Source of the DNA: Tetrapyrgos nigripes
Taxonomy: Eukaryota > Basidiomycota > Agaricomycetes > Agaricales > Campanellaceae
Reading direction: 5' to 3'
DNA length: 64,000 bases
Assembly (NCBI GenBank): GCA_013368315.1
Contig: JAACJM010000265.1
Span: forward strand, 1-64,000
Shown: positions 13,099 through 24,930 of the stretch, one piece after another
Layout of the letters: the number at the start of each line of letters is the position of its first letter
How positions within the stretch are numbered: position 1 is the stretch's first letter
Program-made: the position numbers and the translations under genes
The notes under the pieces: model-generated
Told to the model about the DNA's origin: nothing
The model's input: only the letters and a program-made list of their open reading frames with translations
Databases searched by the model: none

Positions 13099-13515
13099 TT
13101 AAGGATTAACCAAGGTAATCTCTCCATCTACAACCAAATTAATAGCATTCACAAATTCACCAACAACAGAAGACAAGAAAGCAGCTGCAGTTCCTATCTC
13201 GAGCTGTCTGTGATTTTTAAAATCTGAGGCATAATCAGATGTTGCTGGTTTCCAAAGCTAGATATATCTTTTAGAACTCACCTTCCAGGCTGAAGTGATG
13301 GACCTGGATTTAACGTCCCAGGTGCTGGAAGTGAAGACCATTGATCTATCTGGTCTGGCGAAAGTTTATCTGTCATCTGGGACTGGAAGAAACCTGGCAA
13401 AATGGTGTTCACGTGAACGGGGATGTTTTGTAGAGCAAACTGCGCACCACGTAGCCTGCGTAGCGAGGATCTCTGTGAGGTGATTGAGGCCTGCTTTACT
13501 CACTGGATAAGCAAT
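13099..13515 (-). pseudogene. Short-chain dehydrogenase/reductase, C-terminal half, broken
   Basis: Minus strand, two exons: 13515-13282 and 13207-13099 (TAA). The first begins right after a CTAG acceptor with AYPVSKAGLNHLT, the SDR catalytic YxxxK motif; then come PVHVNTILPGFF and, after the intron, PGRQLEIGTAAAFLSS and FVNAINLVVDG, the usual SDR C-terminal signatures. A 16-bp insertion between LATQ and FALQ shifts the frame, so the product would be truncated. The N-terminal Rossmann half with the glycine motif was not found upstream. Family is clear; the reaction (NAD(P)-linked oxidation or reduction of an alcohol or ketone) cannot be narrowed. Confidence 0.75.
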
Positions 13516-15001
13516 CTAGCGAAAAAATAGATGGACTCGTACATGCCAGCGAGAGCTTCGCTGGCCCACAGAAGCCTAGTAGCTCTGGTTTGAACGAATT
13601 CGACAGAAGTAGTGTAGTATGTAGCTGAAAACTTTTGACAGGCGCGATACTTACGTTACGAGCAAGTTACGAGGCCCTTTTAAGTTACAAACCCGCCATT
13701 TGCTGTGAGGCTATGCTGAAATCGTCCACCGGTTCGGTTATGTATTTCGTTCCGTATTAGGTGTAAATACTTGGTGCGCCATGACTTACTACAACGTTCA
13801 AGATACATACATAGCGTAATGTATTCAGGTCTCGTTTATCCGAACATCGCTTCGGGGAATGATGATCTTATGTTAATGCAGGCTATAGCATAGATATTTT
13901 ATAAAAGTTTGTAGAAAAATCGCGGTTATAACCATGAAGCTATCTTATAAAAAACGACGGATGATCCTTGCCTACACGGTATTTGTAAGCGACCTGCCAT
14001 TCTCAGCACTGGTAGTTCATGGACCATCCACGGTCTCTGGTCTGTACTTCGGAAAATGCCCTCGCTCGGTGCTCACCTGCCGTCGGGTTTTTCGGAAAAC
14101 GCTTTGGGCTGGTGTACCTGACCCCCTGGGAATATTTCCGCCCTGCTTGGGCACGCATTGCATTGGAATATTGCGCCTATACGTGCGTACCAATCACATT
14201 AGTACACTGCAGTGTATCATACATACGCATATATGTAGTAGTACATAAGTAGATAAAAAGCGAGATTATCATCGGGGATTTTCCCAAATGCTCTTGGGTA
14301 CCCGCCCACATCCTCTCACGGCATCCAGATCCTGCACCAATTGTTATAGACATGAAAAAACACTTAAATAGTACTGTGTAATGTCCGTGTGTAGGTGCGT
14401 ATACCTACAAAAATGTATTGAACGGACAGAATTGTATAGGAATCCTCGGGGAATCGGGTGTACCATATTCGGTAGCTTCGATTCCCACGTCGATTGGGTT
14501 CAGCATTGCCCGCTTTAGCTCGGGTCGTTATGCACCATTAATCGCACATTTGTTCAAATTGTTACATATACGTGCATGCTACAGCACATACATATGATGC
14601 CGAGACAGTGTAATTGAGCCCAATATTCACGTACGGTTACTTTGCAGCTGATTCGGGTCGGTTTACTGCGCCCCGCTGTTCCCGCCGTTTTGTACAATTC
14701 CGTGTAAATCTACTCGCAAGTGAGGAATTAAATATTCAGTAACTCTCTTCAGTGGTGCAAAAAGGTAATTTATCCTTCCCGTGGATTTATGGATACCAAA
14801 TATCACTCCGCGATTGAGCAGAGCAATTGTGGCTGAAAGTCTCCCCACCGGATATAAATTCTACAGCACATGCCAGCCAAACCGACAATTGGTAGTTCAA
14901 TTTGGAATTCATTAGGCTACTGTTCGTATCCAAATAGGTAGAATCAAGTTGATACATGGAGAGCTTGACGTTAATTCAACGTTAATGATAACTCACAGTG
15001 T
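13516..15001. other. Gene-poor stretch
   Basis: Short frames only (for example 13934-14248 plus), with no domain or splice chain. Two short similar words (ttcggaaaatgc, ttcggaaaacgc) lie at 14049 and 14092. No transposon ends found before the MITE at 15010. Confidence 0.4.
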
Positions 15002-15009
15002 ACACTGAT

Positions 15010-15396
15010 CAAGGGGGTCCGAAAAAAATAATTAACGACCGGGGGTTGGAAAAAAATTTAGTGCCTCGGTCGAGGAACCTACCTACCTTACCTTCTATAT
15101 AAGGTAAGTTCGCACGAGTTTATCTGCCAAATATAGTATGTGCACATGACCTAAAGTCTCGTGCTTTGCCGGACAGTCGGAACCTTACCCGGCTCGCGCT
15201 CAGAGATACTGCGTAATTGTCATAAAACATCTGGTGAGCATATATTTATGTGTTTAACTTCACAGCTCACCAGATTGACACCCGCCAGCATGCTTGCCAG
15301 CTCCAAATTAGTCAGTAAAAAAAAAAATTTAAGGGCTTCGCCAGGGAACCTACCTACCTAGCCTCGGTATGGGATTCTCCGGCCTGGACCCCCTTG
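15010..15396. mobile_element. hAT-like MITE, 387 bp, with 8-bp TSD
   Basis: Ends CAAGGGGGTCC/GGACCCCCTTG are an 11-bp perfect terminal inverted repeat. The flanking octamer ACACTGAT is present on both sides (15002-15009 and 15397-15404). An 8-bp duplication with CA-starting TIRs is the hallmark of the hAT superfamily. The inside has poly-A stretches and the word ggaacctacctacct twice in direct orientation (about 15073 and 15341). No coding capacity, so it would need a transposase in trans. Confidence 0.85.
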
Positions 15397-15404
15397 ACAC
15401 TGAT

Positions 15405-17250
15405 ACTTTCTGGCTCCATAAACTGATTTCTATCATGCCCAGAGCTCATAGATAAGATTATTACACGTCTAATGACTCAAAAAAAGGTCTTTATTTGAAG
15501 TGCCAATGTACGCCGGACGTTCTAGTAGGTCATGTATACGTTGGTATCTTTATATGTTCGCTTTTTTGGCGGTATGTACAATTTACCGTGTCACCCCGGC
15601 CTGCCGGCGTGCCAGTGTCAGTGTGTCGCCGTGCCATCAGTAAAAATTCCAAATCGTTTTCAAAGTCATTCCATGACTATTTTGAGTTATAAAGACCTAA
15701 ACACAATCATCTAAAGTAAGCACTTACCAAAATGTGAGTTACAGTTTGATTTTGAGCAAGAACCGGCAATGTCTGAATATCCAGACAGAGTAAACATTAC
15801 GAGGCCGAATGAAATGAGGCTGAGTTCTTTACACTCCGTTTCTGCGTGTGGCGGTGCATATTCATCCCATCTGCTCCCGTGCTGTTGTTTCCGGTTTCCT
15901 CCGAGTCCTTGCCCATATCTGCAGCCACTGTATTTCTTAACATGACCAAACAATGATGTTGTCTCAATATCTTTGTACGGAACAAGCCCCGCGAAGTTCC
16001 GCCCTTCGCTAGAAGGGGCTTGCGAGAAAATGTTTCAAATGATGGGGCTCATTGGCGGCTTACTAGCTCATTCAATTCTTCCTGGAAACATGTACTGTAA
16101 GAGACAAAAATGTAGCTTAGAAGGTACACTATCAGACTGTGTACACCAAATTCCTGATAAATTCTAATATACAATACATATTCGCCAGCTAAGGGGAGTC
16201 ACACGCAGAATTGAGACAGAGACTTCTTGAGGCTACTGAATTTGCAAGAGAAATATGGAGATCAAGCGGGCTGGGCAGCATATACTTCAGGTGCATATAG
16301 ATGACCTGGAATTGTATTTTCCACCTCCAGAGGACGTGCTAGCAATACAGGTGTTAGAGGAGGGAAGGTGGTCAATATGAGCAGTAAATTGTTACATACA
16401 TCACACAGCGTGATGAGGTTCGAAAAAAGGTACAACGCTGCTGCGACGAGGAGTTTTAGGTGACAGAAACATTGGAGCAACCTTATAGGTAGAAATAAAT
16501 ACAAGTTTCAGTGTGATTTACGTCCTTCCGGGCCTAAGAAGCAATAACTTCTTTCTATTTGTACATTTTACTTTGTGTCTTACTGACACCTTGATGTACA
16601 TGCAGGGGGTAATACTTTAGTGCACACTAGCAGGAGTTATTAACAATTGGGAGTAGGAGTAGCTGGTGGGATAGGGGTATTAGTTGGTAATGTAAAAATA
16701 TGGTGAAGATGATGTTAATGGATTGATGGTAGCAGGTGAAGGCATTGTTGGTGGAGGCAAGAAGTTTTGAGTGGCGACCAGGCCTATAGGATGCCAACTG
16801 GAGGATGCCTGGGGCTTGGAAGCAGTGCGCATCTTTGTTCGTGAAGAAATAGTGGAGGCAGTGGCAGTGCGACGTGGTGCTGGTCTTTACACTAAGAAGA
16901 ATGCATGCCGTGATACCCTACTAAGGGCCAGAAAGGTACCAGAGGATGTTGTTGGCCTTATTGAAGTGTCTGGGACAGGAGGAGCTGAAGTGGGAGGTGA
17001 CTAGGTGGAAAGGACTGCTGGACTTGGAATAGGGGTTGACTCTTGAGGTGCTGACACTGAAAAAGATGCTGAGGACAATGGGCGGGTATACTAGAGCATG
17101 AAAAAAGGACTTGGAAGCATTGTTATGATCCTTAGTAATAATGAACATATGTTTTAGACACACCTGGAGCACTCAGACTACCACCGCCCAATGGTCTTTC
17201 AAAGGTCTTGATTTTGTCTCCAAGGCCAAAAAGTATGACAGGATTACTTG
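15405..17250. other. Gene-poor stretch
   Basis: No supported gene. Contains a GC-rich patch at 15572-15637 that is repeated in inverted orientation at 18520-18576. Small frames at 16262-16504 (minus) and 16771-17004 (plus) have no recognisable domain. Confidence 0.4.
15572..15637 (+). repeat. GC-rich inverted repeat, left copy
   Basis: aatttaccgtgt followed by ggcgtgccagtg and gtcgccgtgcc. The reverse complement occurs at 18520-18576 and a related block at 18035-18120. Confidence 0.5.
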
Positions 17251-17254
17251 AGAA

Positions 17255-18059
17255 TTACATCCAGCAGTAGAATTCTGAGTAAGGGAAGGTGTTGCATGAC
17301 ATAGTAAGAGTGTACTGAGAAAGCCAGAGGTAGGGAACGGTGGAGGCAGTGATAGTAGAAAGTCGTTCTACAAGCCCTCTAAAATTGCCATCTTGCAACA
17401 AGCCCCTGCTCTGAATGCATGTCAATAACAATAAACAATAAAGTGCTGCAAACAAATCCAGCCAATCAGAGAAGGGGCTTGGAACGAACCTAATATCTTT
17501 GCGATCAGTAACAAAAGTTTCCAATCTTAATCTTTCATTTTGTTGTCTTTTTTCTTCATCTTGTTCTTTTTTTATTGCTTTCCTTTCTCTTTTGCTCTCT
17601 TTCATTTTTCATTATCTTTCTCTCTCTCTCTCTCTCATCTTCTTCTTCATCGCTTGCTTTCTTTTCTTTTTTCTTTTTTCCTCTCTTCTCTCTCTCAATC
17701 TCTCATCTTCTTCTTCATCACTTGCTTTCTTTTCTTTTTTCCTCTCTTTTCCTCAACAGTTCACATGTTTACTTATCATCCAGTTTTGGGCCTCTGCACC
17801 TCATCTGGCTTCTTCCCACTCCAGTAAAGAGAAATCCTGTGGCCTCGTACTTGCCACGTGCAGCGTTGGCCCACATCCCTTTCATAAGTATCTGCAAAGG
17901 AGATTCAACTAGAATATCAAGGGTACTCATCCAGAGGCCTGTAGCCTCAGTCAAAACCCATTTTGACTCTAAATGACTGAAGCTTTGAAGCGCTTTGACT
18001 TGTTTGATAGGCGAGTCGGTTGATGACTGGCATGCAGATCTATCGGGGAGGCACGCCAA
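17255..18059 (-). other. Possible decayed minus-strand coding region with charged repeat
   Basis: Minus-strand frames at 18059-17769 and 17605-17255 flank the polypyrimidine tract, whose minus strand encodes a repetitive Lys/Glu/Arg/Asp segment with KKASDEEEDER present twice. The downstream part (SPFSDWLDLFAALYCLLLLT) is hydrophobic. This could be an old transposon-linked gene, but no diagnostic motif was found. Confidence 0.2.
17520..17755 (+). repeat. Polypyrimidine tract with tandem sub-repeat
   Basis: Nearly pure C/T on the plus strand. A roughly 70-bp unit containing tctcatcttcttcttcat(c/t)(g/a)cttgctttcttttc occurs twice. May simply be low-complexity expansion. Confidence 0.7.
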
Positions 18060-18120
18060 TCATATGTACCGACGTGCCGCATGGTGTGCCAGTGACGTGT
18101 CGCCCAACGTGCCGCCAAGC
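18035..18120. repeat. GC-rich repeat block, internal copy
   Basis: Contains gtgtgccagtgacgtgtcgcc and several cgtgcc words, related to 15572-15637 and 18520-18576. Confidence 0.4.
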
Positions 18121-18519
18121 CAAAGTACATAAGACATTTCTTAACCTTTGCCAACTTATTATGAGCTCTGTTGATGTGGTGGTAGACCCAAACTCATTAC
18201 ATCCATACAAATAATTCATGCCGAGAAAATTCCCTCACAAAAAGCACTGAGTGGGAAGGTACAAGCAGCAAACTTGAGGAAAACCTACCCCACAAACCAA
18301 ATGGAGCAAATTGGCTCTGCACGGAAACAAGTTCATTTTCATACATATGTATGTGCATTTTGAAGCCTTATAATGTAGCAGAAACATGCTATATATTCTG
18401 AGATAACACCAGCGTGACATTAACACTCAAACATACCAGAATTCCCTGCCAAAAAGAGTGAACCAAAAACGACATCGAAAGTTGATGGATAGCCGAGATA
18501 GTCCGTCGGCAAATCGTGT

Positions 18520-18576
18520 GAATGACACGGCGACCCGCCACTGGCACGCCAGACCAACACGGTAAATTCTCACCAC
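18520..18576 (-). repeat. GC-rich inverted repeat, right copy
   Basis: Reverse complement reads aatttaccgtgt, ggcgtgccagtg, gtcgccgtg, matching 15572-15637. The pair bounds about 3 kb. Confidence 0.5.
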
Positions 18577-20280
18577 CGCGTTTTTGGAAGTTTTTGCATC
18601 TCAAGTACTTTTAATGCTCTACCAATTTCGGGTGGCCTTAATATGGCTGGATGGCTTTTAAATACTGATTTATATGCTACTTTAAACATCTCTGCATTTT
18701 ATGGGTATTTTAAGAGCACCACATGATACCCTAATCCAAGACGAGTGTCCCAAATTGACCATTTTATGACAGTTTTCTATCTATAAGCAAATATACTGTG
18801 TGTTCCTCATTGTGTGGCCGCAAGAAATATTCATGAAGTACAGTTACATTGTTGAATGCTATACCGAGCCTCTCCAAGGTGAAATGGGCTAAATTGATCC
18901 AACGCGAGGCGAGACAGAGACCGGGATGCGTCTGTAAGCACCCAGAAAGAGCGTGCGAATTATTGTGAAGGGTTCGACTTTTATTCACTTTGCGCGTTTT
19001 GGCCTTCTCAGCTGATTTTGAGAGTCAAACACCACCTGTTGTGAATACAGAGGTATCTCAGCTGTAACCACCAGACATGTGTGTGTGTAATACTGCAACA
19101 TTGGAGGTTGATTGGAGGGTTGTTTGATGAAAACTCGTCCGTAATTGTAACTCCGACGCTGACATGTCATCAAACCGCCCAAACCACCAACTCTTGGCCA
19201 TCCACTCCTTGTCCACTTTGCTCTTTTTCTGCTTCCACCACGGACAACGATGGACACTTGTATTCATGGAAGACTTTTTTCATTGGTAATACCAACAAGG
19301 ACGGACGTGCTATGGGAGCAAAGACTCAGAGATGGAGAGGTATGGGCTGAAGAAGTAGGAGTGTAAGAGATGCCTAAGAAGGGGAGGTTAATAGGTGAGT
19401 AACTTTCATCTTAGTTTGTGTATGCATACTAGTGCCAACTGATACATTTTTATTCTTTCTTGCATCCTTGTTTTCGCACCGCCCACCCACTGCCCGCAGC
19501 TGTCAACGGTAAACGGCGTTTTGGTTACCCTTCCCGCGCTCTTATCTCGCTCAGATGAACCCACAACCTGATACCCCTGGGCCCTGTAGCCTACCTCTGA
19601 TTGAAGACGACGCTGGGGCATAGTGTTTCGTTGTAGTTCATTAGTCCATAATGTAACTGATATGTACAAAATGATAGCAAGTCCATATATTTATGTCCAT
19701 GCCCTAATCTGTGCCCAACCAAACCTGCCTGAAGACTACAATAATTATGCGTATGTAGGCATATGTACATAAAAATTAAAGCAAGTAGCAACTACTAACG
19801 AGATACTCGTTTTGGAAAGTGGCCGTCCAAGCCGATTGCGACGCTAAAGCTGAGTTCGGAAGGGAGTCCGAGAGATGGACCTTGATCCATAGGATGATGT
19901 CCAAAGCACCAGTCATATGAGTCTCTGTCTTGGCCCTAGGATATTTGGCAGGGCTTTTATAAAAAGCAGTTGGTTGTGAGCGTAGGAATAACCGTCATTT
20001 TTTATATGAAGCTAACTAAGGAACAACCTAGTATTTACAAAATTGCCACGTCTCAGGGTGGTTAATGTATTGATCCCCACCAAGCTGCGAAATCAAAATA
20101 CTGGCGATTAGGGGCTGCTAGGTTACGGCATCAAGTGACTGGTAAAAATGAGATAACTCATTATTTTATATCGATAGGGGCTTCGGGTGCTGCGACGATT
20201 TTACTTTCTTTTGACTATCGTACATCACAAGTATTTGACACAGATCTGATTTGATATGCATAATGTTGCCCTCTTTTCTT
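18577..20280. other. Gene-poor stretch
   Basis: No supported gene or element end. From about 20190 onward the sequence is the 3' flank of the second carboxylesterase copy; a patch near 20100-20140 (gattaggggctgct) is similar to about 11518. Confidence 0.4.
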
Positions 20281-23200
20281 TCAATGCCCGAAAACCGCCG
20301 GATCCCGGTTGAAAAAGGCGATTTGTCTCTCGCGGAAATCATCTTTGATAGCAGTCGTGTTGTGGCCGTTTAGCTGCATCAGTTCCTAGTAGTGGTATTA
20401 TTCTATTAGTAAGTGGTTGGAACTGACAGTAGAACGATATCATACACTTACCTGCCGATTACCTGTGTACTCCGGCCAGTTTGGACCTTATGAAATGTTT
20501 TTAGGATTTTATCATTCGAACTGGAGGAGACTGCAACTCACGAGTAGAGCCTTTACCATCATTCGGATTCAGCGTATTTGCGAACGAAATCCAATAATCC
20601 ATCATCATGTCGCTGAGCTTAGCTGCGTTCAGCGTCACTTTTTTCACCTCAGGACGTTCAGCGAGCGTTCCAAAGACATAGAAAATCTCGGAGGAGTGTG
20701 TTACTTTCAAAAGAACTTTAGAGCAAATTCAATAAATATACGGACGATCGTTTTTTTTTTTTTTTCACGAGGGTCGACCTCAAAGGCTCAACGGCACTAG
20801 ATCGGGGCATCGTTTTGGCCGAGTCCCGGCTTGCCCACAGGTTACAGTACGCGACAAGTACGCGACCTCGCTGAGCACTCTTGATTCCATACTGCTATAG
20901 AACTTGTTCTAGATGTAATCATACTTTATTAGGACTACAATATGCACAAGTTGCATAGCGGCTGTAGACTATAGTACTCGAGCTCACATTCTGTTTGTAA
21001 TACCAACACTGTGCGTCTCGAACCTTCTACACTATGTTACTGTAGGTACAGCACTAAAATAAACTATAGCGGAGTGAGAATCATGCAAAAGTACATCTTG
21101 AGCAGATATTGAGGCAAGGCGAGCTGCCTGGGTGCAAAGCCGGAAGAGGAAATGAAAGGACTATATGAGCCGGTTTGGAGCTGGTTGTATGAAAGGACTT
21201 CGGAGAATGGCGGTTTTGAGGGAATAAGATGCAGGCATTAGCCGTATTGTCTTGGTTTCGGGAAGACGTGCTTTGAGGCCATCTCTTGATTGTACAAGAG
21301 GTCGTTGCAAGCGTGTTGGAGATGATGGTGGTACAACTTCACGTTTAGGTAATAGAAGCCGGGGCTCGGCCAAAAGCCCGCCGATGGAGTGCCTTTGACC
21401 TGATCGGATTTTTTTTTTTGCGATTCCGTATATTTATGAAATCTGCTCTAAATATGATATGGAGAAAAAAATTAGAATTTAAGCAGTTACCTCCCAATGA
21501 TCCGGGACAGGAGCCCCAGTAACGAAATCTTGTACAGGTACAGCATCTGGATCGGTGAAGACGTACGAGAAAGTGGAAATTCCAGCTGGGATGAGTTGAT
21601 GATTGATGTGGAATCGGCGCTCGGCGTGGAATCCCATGTCCGTTGCTGCAGGTCAAAATTCAAGTATGTTAGCTTCCAAACACTACAGAAGTGTTTGAAG
21701 GATCGTAGGATACTCACCTGCCGCTGCAGTACGTTTGTACTCTGGATCTAGTCCAAATGTTTCGTTACCGGTGTTGAAAGGAGATCCCAAGGAGGAAATG
21801 TTTGGGTATAAAGCCAGCGTCTCGTCAAGGATGTACTGAAGCTCCTGAAGCTGGGCTTTTCTTTGGGATGGTGAGGCGTTTGGAGGAGATGGAGGCGATC
21901 CGAGAATCATATCACTAATCGCTTGTGTTGAGTTTACGCTTTGGTCCGTAAAAAGCGTTGCTAGGAATACATCGATGAATTTAGAGTTATTTTATTGATA
22001 GTATGCTTAGGTGACAAGGCTACATACCTTCATCTTGATTGCATCCAACGATAACAGCTTCCAGTACGCCATGGTCAGGCTTTAGCGTAGATGGAAAACC
22101 AGGAATAATGTCGTCGTCAAGAGTAGGCAACCAGTTTGGTCTTGAAGTGTTGAAGAACAAACGACCATTATTGAAGCCTTCAATCAGTTCCGAGGTGTTC
22201 AGATGTCGTATGCACTGTACATCGGTCATCGACGTATTCGCGCATTGAGGTAGGGCTGTCATGAAATCATCCCACACGGTGTTTGCGGTAGAAGACGTAG
22301 GAGATATGTGTGACCTTCCGACCGTTGATTCCATGATCTAGATATCCAATCAGGGATAAGAAGGTTCATGAAGGAGTCTATGTGTGGTTCACTTACCGCC
22401 CCTCTTGCCAGACCCTGTATCTTGCCGCTCAACAGTAAGACTTCGATCGCGCGAGCCCCAGCGCTTTCACCAAATACCGTAACCTACAATGTGTCGTTGA
22501 AAAGAAGAGGTCAAAAACATCCTCCTGGAACTACTCACCTTTGAAGGATCGCCACCGAACGAAGCGATATGTTGCTTGACCCACTGCAATGCTGCAATAT
22601 TATCTTGTAGTCCAAGATTCAGAATACGAGATCCAGCATCGGCTTCCCGTCCAACGTCGTCTCCACGTGGAAATCCCAACGGTCCTAGGCGATAATTGGC
22701 AGCGACGAAGATGGTTGGCGTGTTCTGTAGAAGTAAGAAATGCGTTTAAACACGATTATGAACTTGTGTTTCGTACCCTGAAAACGCTACGATTGACTAG
22801 TGGTGTTCCGTCGTACATTGAAGAAGATCCGACAAGGAATCCACCTCCATAAAGCCAAACCATCACCGGTAGACCGTCACCCTTGCTCTCATCGAGTCCG
22901 AGTTTTGCTGGACGAAATATACTCACACTGAGGCAATCCTCGGATACTTGGTCGACAGGAATTCCTGCCTGAACACAAGAGGGGCCAAATTGTGTCGCAT
23001 TAATCACTGTGTGTTGTGCAGATGTGAAGTTTGTGAGGATAGGTGGCCTGAGTCGAAGGTTACCAATTGGAGGCTCTGCAAAAGGAACACCTGCATACGG
23101 GCCCCCCTTTTGTATAAATATCGAATTATCGTTTGACTGCTGGTTTACTCACCTCCAAAAAATTCAACGTTCTCTGAAGTTTGCCGTCCTACAAACGTGA

Positions 23201-23288
23201 TCTCTCCTATCGATACGCTTGGATCTGAAGCAAAGACGGAAGTGGATATTGAAATCGCATAGATGAGCAGAAGGTGAACAAGTGTCAT
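20281..23288 (-). pseudogene. Second type-B carboxylesterase copy, frameshifted in exon 7
   Basis: Paralogue of the gene at 8291-10567 with the same ten-exon structure: 23288-23153, 23090-22777, 22724-22539, 22483-22397, 22337-22028, 21960-21718, 21645-21491, 20703-20542, 20486-20452, 20385-20281. Signal peptide, WLYGGGF, GESAGA and the final DDFRERQIAFFN are retained. Exon 2 has one in-frame codon deletion. Exon 7 is one base shorter than in the paralogue (gatccggga versus gatccaggga, plus strand), so normal splicing joins GAG to TAA and stops before the exon 8 segment that carries the catalytic His (VTHSSEI). Intron 7 also holds a 728-bp insertion. The product would lack the triad histidine and is probably inactive, unless alternative splicing restores the frame. 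Confidence 0.85.
20721..21448. mobile_element. 728-bp TIR element in intron 7 of the second esterase copy
   Basis: Both ends read GAGCA(A/G)ATT..ATAAATATACGGA inward, followed by T/A homopolymer runs, and imperfect inverted similarity continues for about 115 bp (ttttggccgag(t/c)cccggctt). TA is duplicated at 20719-20720 and 21449-21450; removing the element restores the intron sequence of the paralogue. Small minus-strand frame inside (21161-21373) has no transposase motif. Non-autonomous; superfamily uncertain because the TSD is only TA. Confidence 0.8.
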
Positions 23289-23540
23289 GGTGGAAAGAAT
23301 GTCGTTCGGGGAGGCAGACTTTTCAGGTTATATAGTTATTGCTCTAAGTATACCCTATTGCTGACTCAACAAATCGCCTCATGGCTACTTAACGGTGTGC
23401 TCTTTCTCATGCTACGAAGTCCCATGTCTTTTCGCAGGCATCATAAATACAACACGGAGGCCGGGAAAAGAGGACCGGAGTGTAGACGTCTGAAGCTGTC
23501 GATAGCTTCCCACACATCTGTGGCAATATTATCTACAGGG

Positions 23541-24137
23541 TACGGTAGGCGAGAGCGGCACGCTTCACTCTCGCTTTCAAATCTCAGTTCCGCACCGCCA
23601 CGGCCTCACCAGCACGTGGATACATGACGTGACTGAGACACGTCAGACTTGGAGACCAGGACGGAGTCCTCGGGACCTGGTCCCCAGAAAATCTGTCCCC
23701 CTCTCGCCATTCTATTTACAGCTCGAAGCTTCCAATAACCTAGAAACGATCTCCTCGTGAATTGCTCCCAAACCTATCAGGCTTGGCGTCCCTTTGGCAG
23801 CGTGGTGCCCTGTACATATTGAGGACACGTCTCTTTTACACCTAGCTTAATAGTTGTAGTGCAACAATTAGTCTATACCGACATAAGTATGCAAAATGAA
23901 AATTTATTTATGACATATGTATACATACAGCAGCGCGTTGAATGCTGCTACCATTTCGAGCTGTAGCTAAATAGCTAGCTGCATGCAGTTGAATGCATTC
24001 TCACTTCCAATCCCTTTAGTCCGAATTCTCCTGATCAGCATATCCATTTCTATTTTCGGGCTGGGCTCCCTCCTGGACCTGTACCTTCTGCTGATCACTC
24101 AAATTTTCGATCGCTCCTCCGCTATCCTGTCACCACA
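23541..24137. other. Intergenic, nothing recognised
   Basis: The matched upstream flank of the esterase duplication ends near 23545. The rest has no ORF of note or repeat. Confidence 0.45.
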
Positions 24138-24562
24138 GGCATAGGTAGCTCTTATCAATGAAAAGAGCCTGAGAATATTGTGAGAATATTTGACATCCAC
24201 TCAAAAAAAGACCACTGATAAGAGTTTGAGAAGATTTGAAATAATCTCAAAATCTTCCTGGCCTGGTACTCAATGAGAAGAGTCTGAGATTATAACAAGA
24301 AGAACAAGAGTAATCCTGAGGAATCCTAGGAATCCTGCCAGCCACGTGACATCCATATGCCAACTTTGAATTACATTCTTATTATTGGATTACCAGGATT
24401 CCTTAGGATTGCCCTCACTCTTCTCGTTGAGTACAGGGTTGAGAAGATTTTGAGATGATTTCAATTCTTCTCAAACTCTTCTCAGTGATCTTTTATTGAG
24501 CAGATTTGAAATCTTCTCAGAATCTTCTCAGGCTCTTCTCATTGAAAAGAGCTGCCTTTGCC
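24138..24562. mobile_element. Palindromic MITE-like element, about 425 bp
   Basis: The two halves are inverted copies of each other: left ggca(t)agg(t)agctctt.tcaatgaaaagagcctgagaa is mirrored at the right end, with further matches (gagaagatttgaaat, aatcctaggaatcc) so that each arm is about 150 bp. No coding capacity. Target duplication not clear. Confidence 0.7.
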
Positions 24563-24930
24563 CGCAGTGTGTCTTTCTTTCTCACCCTGGTCTTTAACAA
24601 GCCATTGTCCCACATTGTCATCACCTTTGGAAGTGGGAGCAGGAGCACTAGGAGCGCCTATCTCAAAGGCTTCAAGATCCACCATGGTATTGTTGCACAC
24701 TTCACTGCACATATGCAATCCGTCCAAACCAAAGTTGCCAATTCCAGAGGTTCTGCCAATGAGATCAGGATGTAAATATCAGGAGAGCAGTGAATGGACT
24801 CACCTGGTGTTTGTATGGGTCATAACATCAAACAACTCGAGACCTGAATGATTGTTGATCATCACTGGTGAACCTGTGACAGATCACAATGAATTAGCAG
24901 CCAATATCAGTGGTAACAGACCCTGTACCT
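24563..24930 (-). pseudogene. Host gene fragment: exon, 51-nt intron, exon
   Basis: Minus strand reads an open exon from about 24890 to 24804, a GTGAGT..GGCAG intron (24803-24753), and a second open exon from 24752 to the MITE border, encoding GNFGLDGLHMCSEVC and later GDDNVGQWLVKD. Exon-like composition and clean splice signals suggest a real gene piece, truncated by the MITE on one side and the LTR on the other. Family not recognised. Confidence 0.45.

Noticed and set aside
17540..17976. Plus-strand ORFs of Leu/Ser/Phe repeats resembling a membrane protein
   Set aside because: Produced by a polypyrimidine low-complexity tract; all three frames are open and similar.
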